From NCBI RefSeq assembly GCF_026212465.1, contig NC_080053.1, positions 3,036,751 to 3,100,750 on the forward strand: a stretch of 64,000 bases of DNA, given 5' to 3'. The notes beneath the pieces were generated by a model. The model searched no databases. It saw only the letters and a program-made list of their open reading frames with translations, and was not told the DNA's origin. Position numbers and translations under genes: made by a program. Below, piece by piece: positions 28,201 through 42,100 of the stretch; positions within the stretch are counted from its first letter, which is position 1; each line of letters starts with the position of its first letter. Source of the DNA: Amaranthus tricolor. Lineage: Eukaryota > Streptophyta > Magnoliopsida > Caryophyllales > Amaranthaceae.

Positions 28201-31200
28201 AAAAGCTCTAACATGGTTAGTTTAGCATGAAACTTGGCGCACAACTATTTTGTAAATATTATTGTCTTGAAGTGGTTAGAAATAAAAATAATAGTCATAT
28301 GCTAGAAAAATACATGTTAAGTTGCGATTTTATGGTTTTTAAAGCTTTTTTGGCACTTTCGCGCATAAAGTAGCTCAAACTTCTTTTGTTTTGCACGAAA
28401 CTTGGCACATATCAATATTTGGTATATATTATTGTGTTGAAGTGATTAGATTTGAAAATTATAGTCATATGATAGAAATTACGTGTTAACTTACTATTTT
28501 GTGGGTTTTAAAACTTTTTTGACACTTTCGCGCATAAAAAAGCTCAAACCTGGTTTGTTTAGCACGAAACTTGGCACACAAGACTATTTTGTAAATATTG
28601 TTAAAGTGGTTTGAAATGAAAATAATTGTCATATGCTAGAAATTACGTGTTAAGTTGCGATTTTATGGGTTTGTAATCTTTTGTGGCACTTTCGCGCATA
28701 AAGTAACTCAAACATGGTTAGTATTGCACGAAATTTAGCACACAATACTATTTCGTACATATTATTGTGTTGAAGTGGTTATAATTGAAAATCATAGTCA
28801 TATGCTTGAAATTATGTGCTAAGTTGCGATTTTATTGGTTTTTAAGCTTTTTTGGAATTTTCGCGCATAACGTAGCTCAAACTTGGTTTGTTTTTCAGGA
28901 AACTTGGAACACAACACTATTTTGTATATATTATTGTGTTGAAGTGGTTAGAATTGAAAATCAAAGTCATATGCTTGTAATTACGTACTGAGTTGTGATT
29001 TTATGTGTTTTTAAGCTTTTTTGCACTTTCGCGCATAAAGTGGATCAAACTTAGTTTGTTTTGCATGAAACTTGGCAGATAATACTATTTTGTATATATT
29101 CTTGTGTTGAACTGGTTAAAATTGAAAATAATAGTCATATACTAGAAATTACGTTTTAAGTTACGATTTAATGGGTTTTTAAGCTTTTTTAGTACTTTCT
29201 CGCATAAAGTATATCAAACCTTGTTTGTTTTGCACGAAACTTGGAACACAACACTATTTGGTATATATTATTGAATTGATGTGGTTAGAATTTAAAATCA
29301 TAGTTATATGCTTGAAATTACGTGGTAACTTGCGATTTTATGGGGTTTTAACCTTTTTTTGGCACTTTCGCGCATAAAGAAGCTCAAACTTGGTTTGTTT
29401 TGCACGAAACATGGCACACAATACTATTTGGTATATATTAATGTGTTGAAGTGGTTAGAATCTAAAATAATAGTCATATACTAGAAATAACATTTTAAGT
29501 TACGATTTTATGGGTTTTTAAGCTTTTTTGGAACTTTGTTTGCTTTCCACGACACTTGGCACACAACATTATTTCCTATATATTATTGTGTTGAAGTGGT
29601 TAGAATTGAAAATAATAGTCACATGCTAGAAATTACGTGTTAAATTGCGATTTTATGGATTTTTAAACGTTTTTGGCATTTTAGCGCATATATTAGGTCA
29701 AACTTGGTTTTCCATGAAACTTGGCACACAACACTATTTGGTATATATTCTTGTGTTGAAGTGGTTAGAATTGAAACTCATAGTCATATGCTTGAAATTA
29801 CGTGCTAAGTTGCGATATTGAGGGTGTTTAAGCTTTTTTTGCCACTTTCACGCACAAAGTAGCTTAAATTTGATTTTTTTTGCACGATACTTGGTGCATG
29901 ATACTATTTGGTATATATTATTGTGTTGAAGTGGTTAGAATTGAAATAATAGTCATATGCTATAAATTACGTATTAAGTTGCTATTTTATGGCTTATTAA
30001 TGTTTTTTTGCACTTTCGCGCATAAACTTGGTTTTGCATGAAACTTGGCACACAACACTATTTGGTATATATTATTGTGTTTGAAGTGGTTAGAATTGAA
30101 AATAATAGTCATATGGTGGAAGTTATGTGTTAATTTGCGATTTTATTGGTTTTTAAGCCTTTTTTGGCATTTTCGTGCATAAAGTAGCTCAAACTTGATT
30201 TGTTTAGCACGAAACCTGGCACACAACATGATTTCGTATATATTATTGTGTTGAAGTGTTTGGAATTGAAAATAATTGTCATATGCTAGAAATTATGTGC
30301 TAATTTCGATTTTGTGGGTTTTAAAGCTCTTTTGGCACTTTCGCGCATAAAGTAGCTCATACTTTGTTTTTTTGCGCACGAATATTGGCACACAACACTA
30401 TTTTGTATATATTATTGTGTTGAAGTGGCTAGATTTTAAAATAATAGTCATATGCTAGAAATTAAGTGTGAAGTTGAGATTTTGTGGGTTTTTAAACTTT
30501 ATTGACACTTTCGTGTATAAAAAAGCTCTAACATGGTTAGTTTAGCATGAAACTTGGCGCACAACTATTTTGTAAATATTATTGTCTTGAAGTGGTTAGA
30601 AATAAAAATAATAGTCATATGCTAGAAAAATACGTGTTAAGTTGCGATTTTATGGTTTTTAAAGCTTTTTTGGCACTTTCGCGCATAAAGTAGCTCAAAC
30701 TTCTTTTGTTTTGCACGAAACTTGGCACATATCAATATTTGGTATATATTATTGTGTTGAAGTGATTAGATTTGAAAATTATAGTCATATGATAGAAATT
30801 ACGTGTTAACTTACTATTTTGTGGGTTTTAAAACTTTTTTGACACTTTCGCGCATAAAAAAGCTCAAACCCGGTTTGTTTAGCACGAAACTTGGCACACA
30901 AGACTATTTTGTAAATATTGTTAAAGTGGTTTGAAATGAAAATAATTGTCATATGCTAGAAATTACGTGTTAAGTTGCGATTTTATGGGTTTGTAATCTT
31001 TTGTGGCACTTTCGCGCATAAAGTAACTCAAACATGGTTAGTATTGCACGAAATTTAGCACACAATACTATTTCGTACATATTATTGTGTTGAAGTGGTT
31101 ATAATTGAAAAATCATAGTCATATGCTTGAAATTATGTGCTAAGTTGCGATTTTATTGGTTTTTAAGCTTTTTTGGAATTTTCGCGCATAACGTAGCTCA

Positions 31201-34200
31201 AACTTGGTTTGTTTTTCAGGAAACTTGGAACACAACACTATTTTGTATATATTATTGTGTTGAAGTGGTTAGAATTGAAAATCAAAGTCATATGCTTGTA
31301 ATTACGTACTGAGTTGTGATTTTATGTGTTTTTAAGCTTTTTTGCACTTTCGCGCATAAAGTAGATCAAACTTAGTTTGTTTTGCATGAAACTTGGCAGA
31401 TAATACTCTTTTGTATATATTCTTGTGTTTGAAGTGGTTAAAATTGAAATAATAGTCATATACTAGAAATTACGTTTTTAAGTTACGATATAATGGGTTT
31501 TTAAGCTTTTTTAGTACTTTCTCGCATAAAGTATATCAAACTTTGTTTGTTTTGCACGAAACTTGGAACACAACACTATTTGGTATATATTATTGAATTG
31601 ATGTGGTTAGAATTTAAAATCATAGTTATATGCTTGAAATTACGTGGTAACTTGCGATTTTATGGGGTTTTTAACCTTTTTTTGGCACTTTCGCGCATAA
31701 AGAAGCTCAAACTTGGTTTGTTTTGCACGAAACATGGCACACAATACTATTTGGTATATATTAATGTGTTGAAGTGGTTAGAATCTAAAATAATAGTCAT
31801 ATACTAGAAATAACATTTTAAGTTACGATTTTATGGGTTTTTAAGCTTTTTTGGAACTTTGTTTGCTTTCCACGACACTTGGCACACAACATTATTTCCT
31901 ATATATTATTGTGTTGAAGTGGTTAGAATTGAAAATAATAGTCACATGCTAGAAATTACGTGTTAAATTGCGATTTTATGGGTTTTTAAACGTTTTTGGC
32001 ATTTTAGCGCATATATTAGGTCAAACTTGGTTTTCCATGAAACTTGGCACACAACACTATTTGGTATATATTCTTGTGTTGAAGTGGTTAGAATTGAAAC
32101 TCATAGTCATATGCTTGAAATTATGTGCTAAGTTGCGATATTGAGGGTGTTTAAGCTTTTTTGCCACTTTCACGCACAAAGTAGCTTAAATTTGATTTTT
32201 TTTGCACGATACTTGGTGCATGATACTATTTGGTATATATTATTGTGTTGAAGTGGTTAGAAGTGAAATAATAGTCATATGCTAGAAATTACGTATTAAG
32301 TTGCTATTTTATGGCTTATTAATGTTTTTTTGCACTTTCGCGCATAAACTTGGTTTTGCATGAAAACTTGGCACACAACACTATTTGGTATATATTATTG
32401 TGTTGAAGTGGTTAGAATTGAAAATAATAGTCATATGGTGGAAGTTATGTGTTAATTTGCGATTTTATTGGTTTTTAAGCCTTTTTTGGCATTTCGTGCA
32501 TAAAGTAGCTCAAACTTGATTTGTTTAGCACGAAACCTGGCACACAACATGATTTCGTATATATTATTGTGTTGAAGTGTTTGGAATTGAAAATAATTGT
32601 CATATGCTAGAAATTATGTGCTAATTTCGATTTTGTGGGTTTTAAAGCTCTTTTGGCACTTTCGCGCATAAAGTAGCTCATACTTTGTTTTTTTTGCGCA
32701 CGAATATTGGCACACAACACTATTTTGTATATATTATTGTGTTGAAGTGGCTAGATTTTAAAATAATAGTCATATGCTAGAAATTAAGTGTGAAGATGAG
32801 ATTTTGTGGGTTTTTAAACTTTATTGACACTTTCGCGTATAAAAAAGCTCTAACATGGTTAGTTTAGCATGAAACTTGGCGCACAACTATTTTGTAAATA
32901 TTATTGTCTTGAAGTGGTTAGAAATAAAAATAATAGTCATATGCTAGAAAAATACGTGTTAAGTTGCGATTTTATGGTTTTTAAAGCTTTTTTTGGCACT
33001 TTCGCGCATAAAGTAGCTCAAACTTCTTTTGTTTTGCACGAAACTTGGCACATATCAATATTTGGTATATATTATTGTGTTGAAGTGATTAGATTTGAAA
33101 ATTATAGTCATATGATAGAAATTACGTGTTAACTTACTATTTTGTGGGTTTTAAAACTTTTTTGACACTTTCGCGCATAAAAAAGCTCAAACCTGGTTTG
33201 TTTAGCACGAAACTTGGCACACAAGACTATTTTGTAAATATTGTTAAAGTGGTTTGAAATGAAAATAATTGTCATATGCTAGAAATTACGTGTTAAGTTG
33301 CGATTTTATGGGTTTGTAATCTTTTGTGGCACTTTCGCGCATAAAGTAACTCAAACATGGTTAGTATTGCACGAAATTTAGCACACAATACTATTTCGTA
33401 CATATTATTGTGTTGAAGTGGTTATAATTGAAAATCATAGTCATATGCTTGAAATTATGTGCTAAGTTGCGATTTTATTGGTTTTTAAGCTTTTTTGGAA
33501 TTTTCGCGCATAACGTAGCTCAAACTTGGTTTGTTTTTCAGGAAACTTGGAACACAACACTATTTTGTGTATATTATTGTGTTGAAGTGGTTAGAATTGA
33601 AAATCAAAGTCATATGCTTGTAATTACGTACTGAGTTGTGATTTTATGTGTTTTTAAGCTTTTTTGCACTTTCGCGCATAAAGTAGATCAAACTTAGTTT
33701 GTTTTGCATGAAACTTGGCAGATAATACTATTTTGTATATATTCTTGTGTTGAAGTGGTTAAAATTGAAAATAATAGTCATATACTAGAAATTACGTTTT
33801 AAGTTACGATTTAATGGGTTTTTTAAGCTTTTTTAGTACTTTCTCGCATAAAGTATATCAAACTTTGTTTGTTTTGCACGAAACTTGGAACACAACACTA
33901 TTTGGTATATATTATTGAATTGATGTGGTTAGAATTTAAAATCATAGTTATATGCTTGAAATTACGTGGTAACTTGCGATTTTATGGGGTTTTTAACCTT
34001 TTTTTGGCACTTTCGCGCATAAAGAAGCTCAAACTTGGTTTGTTTTGCACGAAACATGGCACACAATACTATTTGGTATATATTAATGTGTTGAAGTGGT
34101 TAGAATCTAAAATAATAGTCATATACTAGAAATAACATTTTAAGTTACGATTTTATGGGTTTTTAAGCTTTTTTGGAACTTTGTTTGCTTTCCACGACAC

Positions 34201-36117
34201 TTGGCACACAACATTATTTCCTATATATTATTGTGTTGAAGTGGTTAGAATTGAAAATAATAGTCACATGCTAGAAATTACGTGTTAAATTGCGATTTTA
34301 TGGGTTTTTAAACGTTTTTGGCATTTTAGCGCATATATTAGGTCAAACTTGGTTTTCCATGAAACTTGGCACACAACACTATTTGGTATATATTCTTGTG
34401 TTGAAGTGGTTAGAATTGAAACTCATAGTCATATGCTTGAAATTACGTGCTAAGTTGCGACATTGAGGGTGTTTAAGCTTTTTTGCCACTTTCACGCACA
34501 AAGTAGCTTAAATTTGATTTTTTTTTGCACGATACTTGGTGCATGATACTATTTGGTATATATTATTGTGTTGAAGTGGTTAGAATTGAAATAATAGTCA
34601 TATGCTATTTTATGGCTTATTAATGTTTTTTTGCACTTTCGCGCATAAACTTGGTTTTGCATGAAACTTGGCACACAACACTATTTGGTATATATTATTG
34701 TGTTGAAGTGGTTAGAATTGAAAATAATAGTCATATGGTGGAAGTTATGTGTTAATTTGCGATTTTATTGGTTTTTAAGCCTTTTTTGGCATTTTCGTGC
34801 ATAAAGTAGCTCAAACTTGATTTGTTTAGCACGAAACCTGGCACACAACATGATTTCGTATATATTATTGTGTTGAAGTGTTTGGAATTGAAAATAATTG
34901 TCATATGCTAGAAATTATGTGCTAATTTCGATTTTGTGGGTTTTAAAGCTCTTTTGGCACTTTCGCGCATAAAGTAGCTCACACTTTGTTTTTTTTGCGC
35001 ACGAATATTGGCACACAACACTATTTTGTATATATTATTGTGTTGAAGTGGCTAGATTTTAAAATAATAGTCATATGCTAGAAATTAAGTGTGAAGTTGA
35101 GATTTTGTGGGTTTTTAAACTTTATTGACACTTTCGTGTATAAAAAAGCTCTAACATGGTTAGTTTAGCATGAAACTTGGCGCACAACTATTTTGTAAAT
35201 ATTATTGTCTTGAAGTGGTTAGAAATAAAAATAATAGTCATATGCTAGAAAAATACGTGTTAAGTTGCGATTTTATGGTTTTTAAAGCTTTTTTGGCACT
35301 TTCGCGCATAAAGTAGCTCAAACTTCTTTTGTTTTGCACGAAACTTGGCACATATCAATATTTGGTATATATTATTGTGTTGAAGTGATTAGATTTGAAA
35401 ATTATAGTCATATGATAGAAATTACGTGTTAACTTACTATTTTGTGGGTTTTAAAACTTTTTTGACACTTTCGCGCATAAAAAAGCTCATACCTGGTTTG
35501 TTTAGCACGAAACTTGGCACACAAGACTATTTTGTAAATATTGTTAAAGTGGTTTGAAATGAAAATAATTGTCATATGCTAGAAATTACGTGTTAAGTTG
35601 CGATTTTATGGGTTTGTAATCTTTTGTGGCACTTTCGCGCATAAAGTAACTCAAACATGGTTAGTATTGCACGAAATTTAGCACACAATACTATTTCGTA
35701 CATATTATTGTGTTGAAGTGGTTATAATTGAAAATCATAGTCATATGCTTGAAATTATGTGCTAAGTTGCGATTTTATTGGTTTTTAAGCTTTTTTTGGA
35801 ATTTTCGCGCATAACGTAGCTCAAACTTGGTTTGTTTTTCAGGAAACTTGGAACACAACACTATTTTGAATATATTATAGTGTTGAAGTGGTTAGAATTA
35901 AAAATCAAAGTCATATGCTTGTAATTACGTACTGAGTTGTGATTTTATGTGTTTTTAAGCTTTTTTGCACTTTCGTGCATAAAGTAGATCAAACTTAGTT
36001 TGTTTTGCATGAAACTTGGCAAATAATAATATTTGGTATATATTCTTGTGTTAAAGTGGTTTAAAATTGAAAATAATAGTCATATACTAGAAATTACGTT
36101 TTAAGTTACGATTTTAT
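22214..36117. repeat. Satellite domain A: 14-monomer HOR, ~2.32 kb, six copies
   Basis: Tandem monomers of about 165 bp share a core (CACGAAACTTGGCACACAAC, then a GGTATATATTATTGTG-like segment). Monomers differ from each other, but every fourteenth is nearly identical, giving HOR copies that start at 22214, 24534, 26854, 29173, 31495 and 33816 (2302-2322 bp each). Some monomers are short: one (near 22570) lacks ~23 bp around the CGCGCATAAAG motif and one (near 23050) ~16 bp, and these deletions recur at the same place in each copy. Copies differ by scattered single bases and homopolymer length; copy 6 lacks ~20 bp near 34607. The open frames across it encode nothing recognisable. The size and organisation fit a centromeric or heterochromatic plant satellite. 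Confidence 0.93.
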
Positions 36118-39100
36118 GGGTTTTTAAGCTTTTTTGGAACTTTCTAGCATAAAGTATATCAAACTTTGTTAGTTTTGCACGAAACTTGGAACACAACACT
36201 ATTTGGTATATATTATTGTGTTGATGTGGTTTAGAATTTAAAATCATAGTCATATGCTTGAAATTACGTGGTAACTTGCGATTTTATGGGGTTTTAACCT
36301 TTTTTTGGCACTTTCGCGCATAAAGAAGCTCAAACTTGGTTTGTTTTGCACAAAACATGGCACACAATACTATTTGGTATATATTAATGTGTTGAAGTGG
36401 TTAGAATTGAAAATAATAGTCATATACTAGAAATAACATTTTAAGTTACGATTTTGTGGGTTTTTAAGCTTTTTTGGAACTTTGTTTGTTTTCCACGACA
36501 CTTGGCACACAACATTATTTGCTATATATTATTGTGTTGAAGTGGTTATAGTTGAAAATAATAGTCACATGTTAGAAATTACGTGTTAAATTGCGATTTT
36601 ATGGGTTTTTAAACTTTTTTGGCATTTTCGCGCATAACTTGGTTTTCCATGAAACTTGGCACACAACACTATTTGGCATATATTCTTGTGTTCAAGTGGT
36701 TAGAATTGAAACTCATAGTCATATGCTTGAAATTACGTTGCTAAGTTGCGATTTTGAGAGTTTTTAAGCTTTTTTGCCACTTTCACTCACAAAGTACCTT
36801 AAATTTGATTTTTTTTGCACGATACTTGGCGGATGATACTATTTGATATATTATTGTGTTGAAGTGGTTAGAATTGAGATAATAGTCATATGCTAGAAAT
36901 TACGTATTAAGTTGCTATTTTATGGCTTTTTAATGTTTTTTGGCACTTTCGCGCATAAACTTGGTTTTGCATGAAATTTGGCACACAACACTATTTGGTA
37001 TATATTATTGTGTTGAAGTGGTTAGAATTAAAAATAATAGTCATATGCTGGAAGTTACGTGTTAATTTGCGATTTTATGGGTTTTTAAGCTTTTTTTGGC
37101 ATTTTCGTGCATAAAGTAGCTCAAACCTGATTTGTTTTGCACGAAACCTGGCACACAACATTACTTCGTATATATTATTGTGTTGAAGTGTTTGGAATTG
37201 AAAATAATTGTCATATGCTAGAAATTATGTGCTAATTTCGATTTTGTGGGTTTTAAAGCTCTTTTGGCACTTTCGCGCATAAAGTAGCTCATACTTTGTT
37301 TTTTTTCCACGAATATTGGCACACAACACTATTTTGTATATATTATTGTGTTGAAGTGGCTAGATTTTAAAATAATAGTCATATGCTAGAAATTACGTGT
37401 GAAGTTGCGATTTTGTGGGTTTTCAAACTTTATTGACACTTTCGCGAATAAAAAAGCTCAAACATGGTTTGTTTAGCACGATACTTGGCACACAACTATT
37501 TTGTAAATATTATTGTCTTGAAGTCGTTAGAAATAAAAATAATAGTCATATGTTATAAAATTACGTGTTAAGTTGCGATTTTATAGTTTTTTAAGCTTTT
37601 TTGGCACTTTCGCGCATAAAGTAGCTCAAACTAGTTTTGTTTTGCACGAAACTTGGCACATAACAATATTTGATATATATTATTGTTTTGAAGTGGTTAG
37701 ATTTGAAAATCATAGTCATATGATAGAAATTACGTGTTAAGTTGCAATTTTGTGCGTTTTAAAAGTTTTTTGACACTTTCGCGCATAAAAAAGCTCAAAC
37801 ACGGTTTGTTTAGCTCGAAACTTGGCACACAAGACTATTTTGTAAATATTATTGTGTTGAGGTGGTTCGAGATGAAAATAATTGTCATATGCTATAAATT
37901 ACGTGTTAAGTTGCGATTTTATGGGTTTTTAAGCTTTTTTGGCACTTTCGCGCATATAGTAGCTCAAACTTTGTTTGTTTTGCCCGAAACTTGGCACATA
38001 ACACTATTTGGTATACATTATTGTGCTCAAGTTGTTAGATTTTAAAATAATAGTCATATTCTAGAAATTATTTGTTAAGTTGCGATTTTGTGGGTTTTTA
38101 AACTTTTTTGACATTTTCGCGCATAAAAAAGCTCAAACATGGTATGTTTAGCACGAAACTTGGCACACAACTTTATTTGGTATATATTATTGTGTTGAGG
38201 TGGTAAGATATGAAAATCATAGTCATATACTTTAGATTACGTGCTAAGTTACTATTTTATGGGGTTTTAAGCTGTATTTGCACTTTCCCGCATAAAGTAG
38301 CTCAAACCTGGTTTGTTTTGCACGAAACATGGAACACAACACTATTTGGAATATATTATTGTATTTATGTGGTTAGAATTGAAAATCAAAGTCATATGCT
38401 TGAAATTACGTACTAAGTTGTGATTTTATGTGTTTTAAAGCGTTTTTGTACTTTCGCGCATAAAGTAGATCAAACTTGTTTTGTTTTGCATGAAACTTGG
38501 CAGACAATACTATTTGGTATATATTCTTGTGATGAAATTGTTAGAATTAAAAATCATAGTTATATGCTAGAAAATACATGCTAAATTTGGATTTTATTTG
38601 TTTTTAACTTTTTTTGGCACTTACGCGCATAGAGTAGCTCAATCTTTGTTTATTTTGCATGAAACTTGGCACACAACACTATTTGGTATATATTATTGTG
38701 TTGAAGTGGTTAGCATTGAAAATAATAGTCATATGCTAGAAATTACGTGTTAAGTTTCGATTTTATAGGTTTTAAAGATTTTTTGGCTCTTTCGCACATA
38801 AATTAACTCAAACATGGTTTGTTTTTCACGAAACTTGGCACACAATACTATTTGGTATACATTATTGTGTTGAAGTGGTTTTAATTGAAAATCCTAGTCA
38901 TATGCTTCAAATTACGCACTAAGTTGCGATTTTATGGCTTTTTAAGCTTTATTTGCACTTTCGCGCATAATGTGGATCAAACTTGATTTGTTTTGCATGA
39001 AACTTGGCAGACAACACTATTTGGTATATATTATTGAGTTGTAGTGGTTAGAATTTAAAATAATAGTGATATGCTTGAAATTACGTGGTAACTTGCGATT

Positions 39101-42100
39101 TTATGTTTAAGCTATTTTGGCACTTTCGCGCATAAAGTAGCTCAAACTTGGTTTGTTTTGCAAGAAACTTGGCACACAATACTATTTGGTATATATTATT
39201 GTGTTGAAGTGGTTAGAATTGAAAATAATAGTCATATACTAGAAATTACGTTTTAAGTTACGATTTTATGGGTTTTTAAGCTTTTTTGGAACTTTCTCGC
39301 ATAAAGTATACCAAACTTGGTTTGTTTACCACGAAACTTGGCACACAACATTATTTGCTATATATTATTGTGTTGAAGTGGTTAGAATTCAAAATAATAG
39401 TCATATGCTAGAAATTACGTGCTAAATTTCGATTTTATGGGTTTTTAAGCTTTTTTGTCACTGACGCGCATAAAGTAGCTCAATCTTTGTTTGTTTTACA
39501 CAAAACGTGGCACACAATACTATTTGGTATATATATTATTGTGTTGAAGTGGTTAGCATTGAAAATAATAGTCATATGCTAGAAACTACGTGTTAAGTTG
39601 CGATTTTATGGGTTTTTAAGCTTTTGTGGCAATTTTGCGCATAAATTAACTCAAACATGGTTTGTTTTTCACGAAACTTGGCACACAATACTATTTCGTA
39701 TACATTATTGTGTTGAAGTGCTTATAATTTAAAATCATAGTCACATTCTAGAAATTATGTGCTAAGTTTCGATTTTATGGGTTTTTAAGCTTTATTTGCA
39801 CTTTCGCGCATACTGTAGATCAAACTTGATTAGGTTTGCATGAAACTTGGCAGACAACACTATTTGGCATATATTATTGTGTTGAAGTGGTTAGAATTTA
39901 AAGTCATAGTCATATTCTTGAAATTACGTGCTAAGTTGCGATTTTTTGGGTTTTTATACTTATTTGGATCTTTCTTACATAAAGTAGATCAAACTTGATT
40001 TATTTTGCATGAAACTTGGCACACAACACAATTTTCTATATATTATTGTGTTGAAGTGGTTAGAATTGAAAATCATAGTCATATGGTTGAAATTACGTGC
40101 TATGTTGTGATTTTATGGGTTTTATTTGCATTTTCGCGCATAAAGTAGGTCAAACTTGATTTGTTTTGCGTGAAACATGGCACACAACACTATTTAGTAT
40201 ATACAATTGCATTGAAGTGATTTGAATTGATAATCATAGTCATATGCTTTAAAGTACGTGCTAAGTTACGATTTTATGGGTTTTTAAGTTTTTTTGGCAC
40301 TTTCGCACATAAACTAGCTCAAATTTTGTTTGTTTTGCACGAAACATGGCACACAATACTATTTGGTATATATATTGTTGTGTTGAAGTGGTTAGAATAG
40401 AAAATAATAGTCATATACTAAAAATTACGTGTTAAGTTGCAATTTTATTGGTTTTTAAGCTTTTTTAATACTTTCGTGCATAAAGTAACTCAAACATGGT
40501 TTCTTTTTCACGAAACATGGCACACAATACTATTTGATATACATTATTGTGTTGAAGTGGTTGTATTTTAAAATCATAGTCATATGCTTGAAATTACTTG
40601 CTAAGTTTCGATATTATGGGTTTTTAAGCTTTATTTTCACTTTCGCGCATAATGTAGATCAACCTTGATTTGTTTTGCATGAAACGTGGCAGACAAAACT
40701 ATTTGGAGTATATTATTGTTTTGAAGTGGTTAGAATCGAAAATCACTGTCATATGCTAGAAATTAAGGGCTACGTTGCGATTTTATGGGTTATTAAGCAT
40801 TTTTGGCCCTTTCCCCCATAAAGTAGATCAAACTTGGTTTGTTTTGCATGAATTTTGGCAGACAATACTATTTGGTATATATTCTTGTGTTGAAATTGTT
40901 AGAATTTAAAATCATAATCATATGCTAGAAATTACGTGCTAAATTTCTGTTTTATGTGTTTTTAAGCTTTTTTGGCACTTACGCGCATAGAGTAGCTCAA
41001 TCTTTGTTTGTTTTGCATAAAACTTGGCACACAACACTATTTTTTATATATTATTGTGTTGAAGTTGTTAGCATTAAAAATAATAGTCATATCCTAGAAC
41101 TTACATGTTAAGTTTGCATAAAGCTTTTTTATGTGTTTTTAAGCTTTTTTGGCTCTTTCGCGCATTACTTAACTCAAACATAGTTTGTTTTTCACGAAAC
41201 ATGGCACACAATACTATTTGGTATACATTATTATGTTGAAATTTTTATAATTGAAAATCATATTTCTATGCTTGAATGTATGTGCTAAGTTGAGATTTTA
41301 TGGGTTTTTAAGTAGTAGGTTAAAGATTGTTTGTTTTACACGAAATTGGAACACAACACTATTTGGTATATATTATTGTGTTGAAGTGATTTAATTTGAA
41401 GTGTTTATGGGTTTTAAATTACGTTCTACGTTGCGATCTTATGGGTTTTTAATCTTTATTTGCATTTTCGCGCAAAAAGTAGCTCAAACTTGGTTTTGTT
41501 TGAAACTTGGCACACAACACTATTTGGTATATATTATTTTGTTGAAGTGGTTAGAATTGACAATAATAGTCATATGCTAGAAATTACGTGTTAAGTTGCG
41601 ATTTTATGGGTTTTTAAGCTTTATTTGGACTTTCGCGCATAATGTAAATCAAACTTGATTTGTTTTGCATGAAACTTGGCACACAACACAATTTGGTATA
41701 TATTGTTGTGTTGAAGTGGTTATAATCGAAAATCATAATCATATGCTTGAAATTACGTGCTAAGTTGCGATTTTGAGGGTTTTTAAGCTTTTTTGGCACT
41801 TTCGCGCACAAAATAGATCAAATTTGTTTTGTTTTGCACGAAACGTGGCACAAAATACTATTTGGTATATATTATTGTATTGAAGTGGTTAGAATTGAAA
41901 ATAATAATCATATTCTAGAAATTAAATTTTAAGTTACGATTTTATGGGTTTTCAAGCTTTTTTGGCACTTTCGCACATAAAGTTGATAAAACTTGGTTTG
42001 TGTTGCACGAAACTTGGCACACAACTTTTTTTTGTATATATTATTGTGTTGAAGTGGTTACAATTTAAAATAAAAGTCATCTGCTAGAAATTACGTGTTA

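Noticed and set aside
22214..36117. Repeated 68-codon frames every ~2.32 kb
   Set aside because: They simply reflect the 14-monomer HOR period. There is no start context, codon bias or domain.
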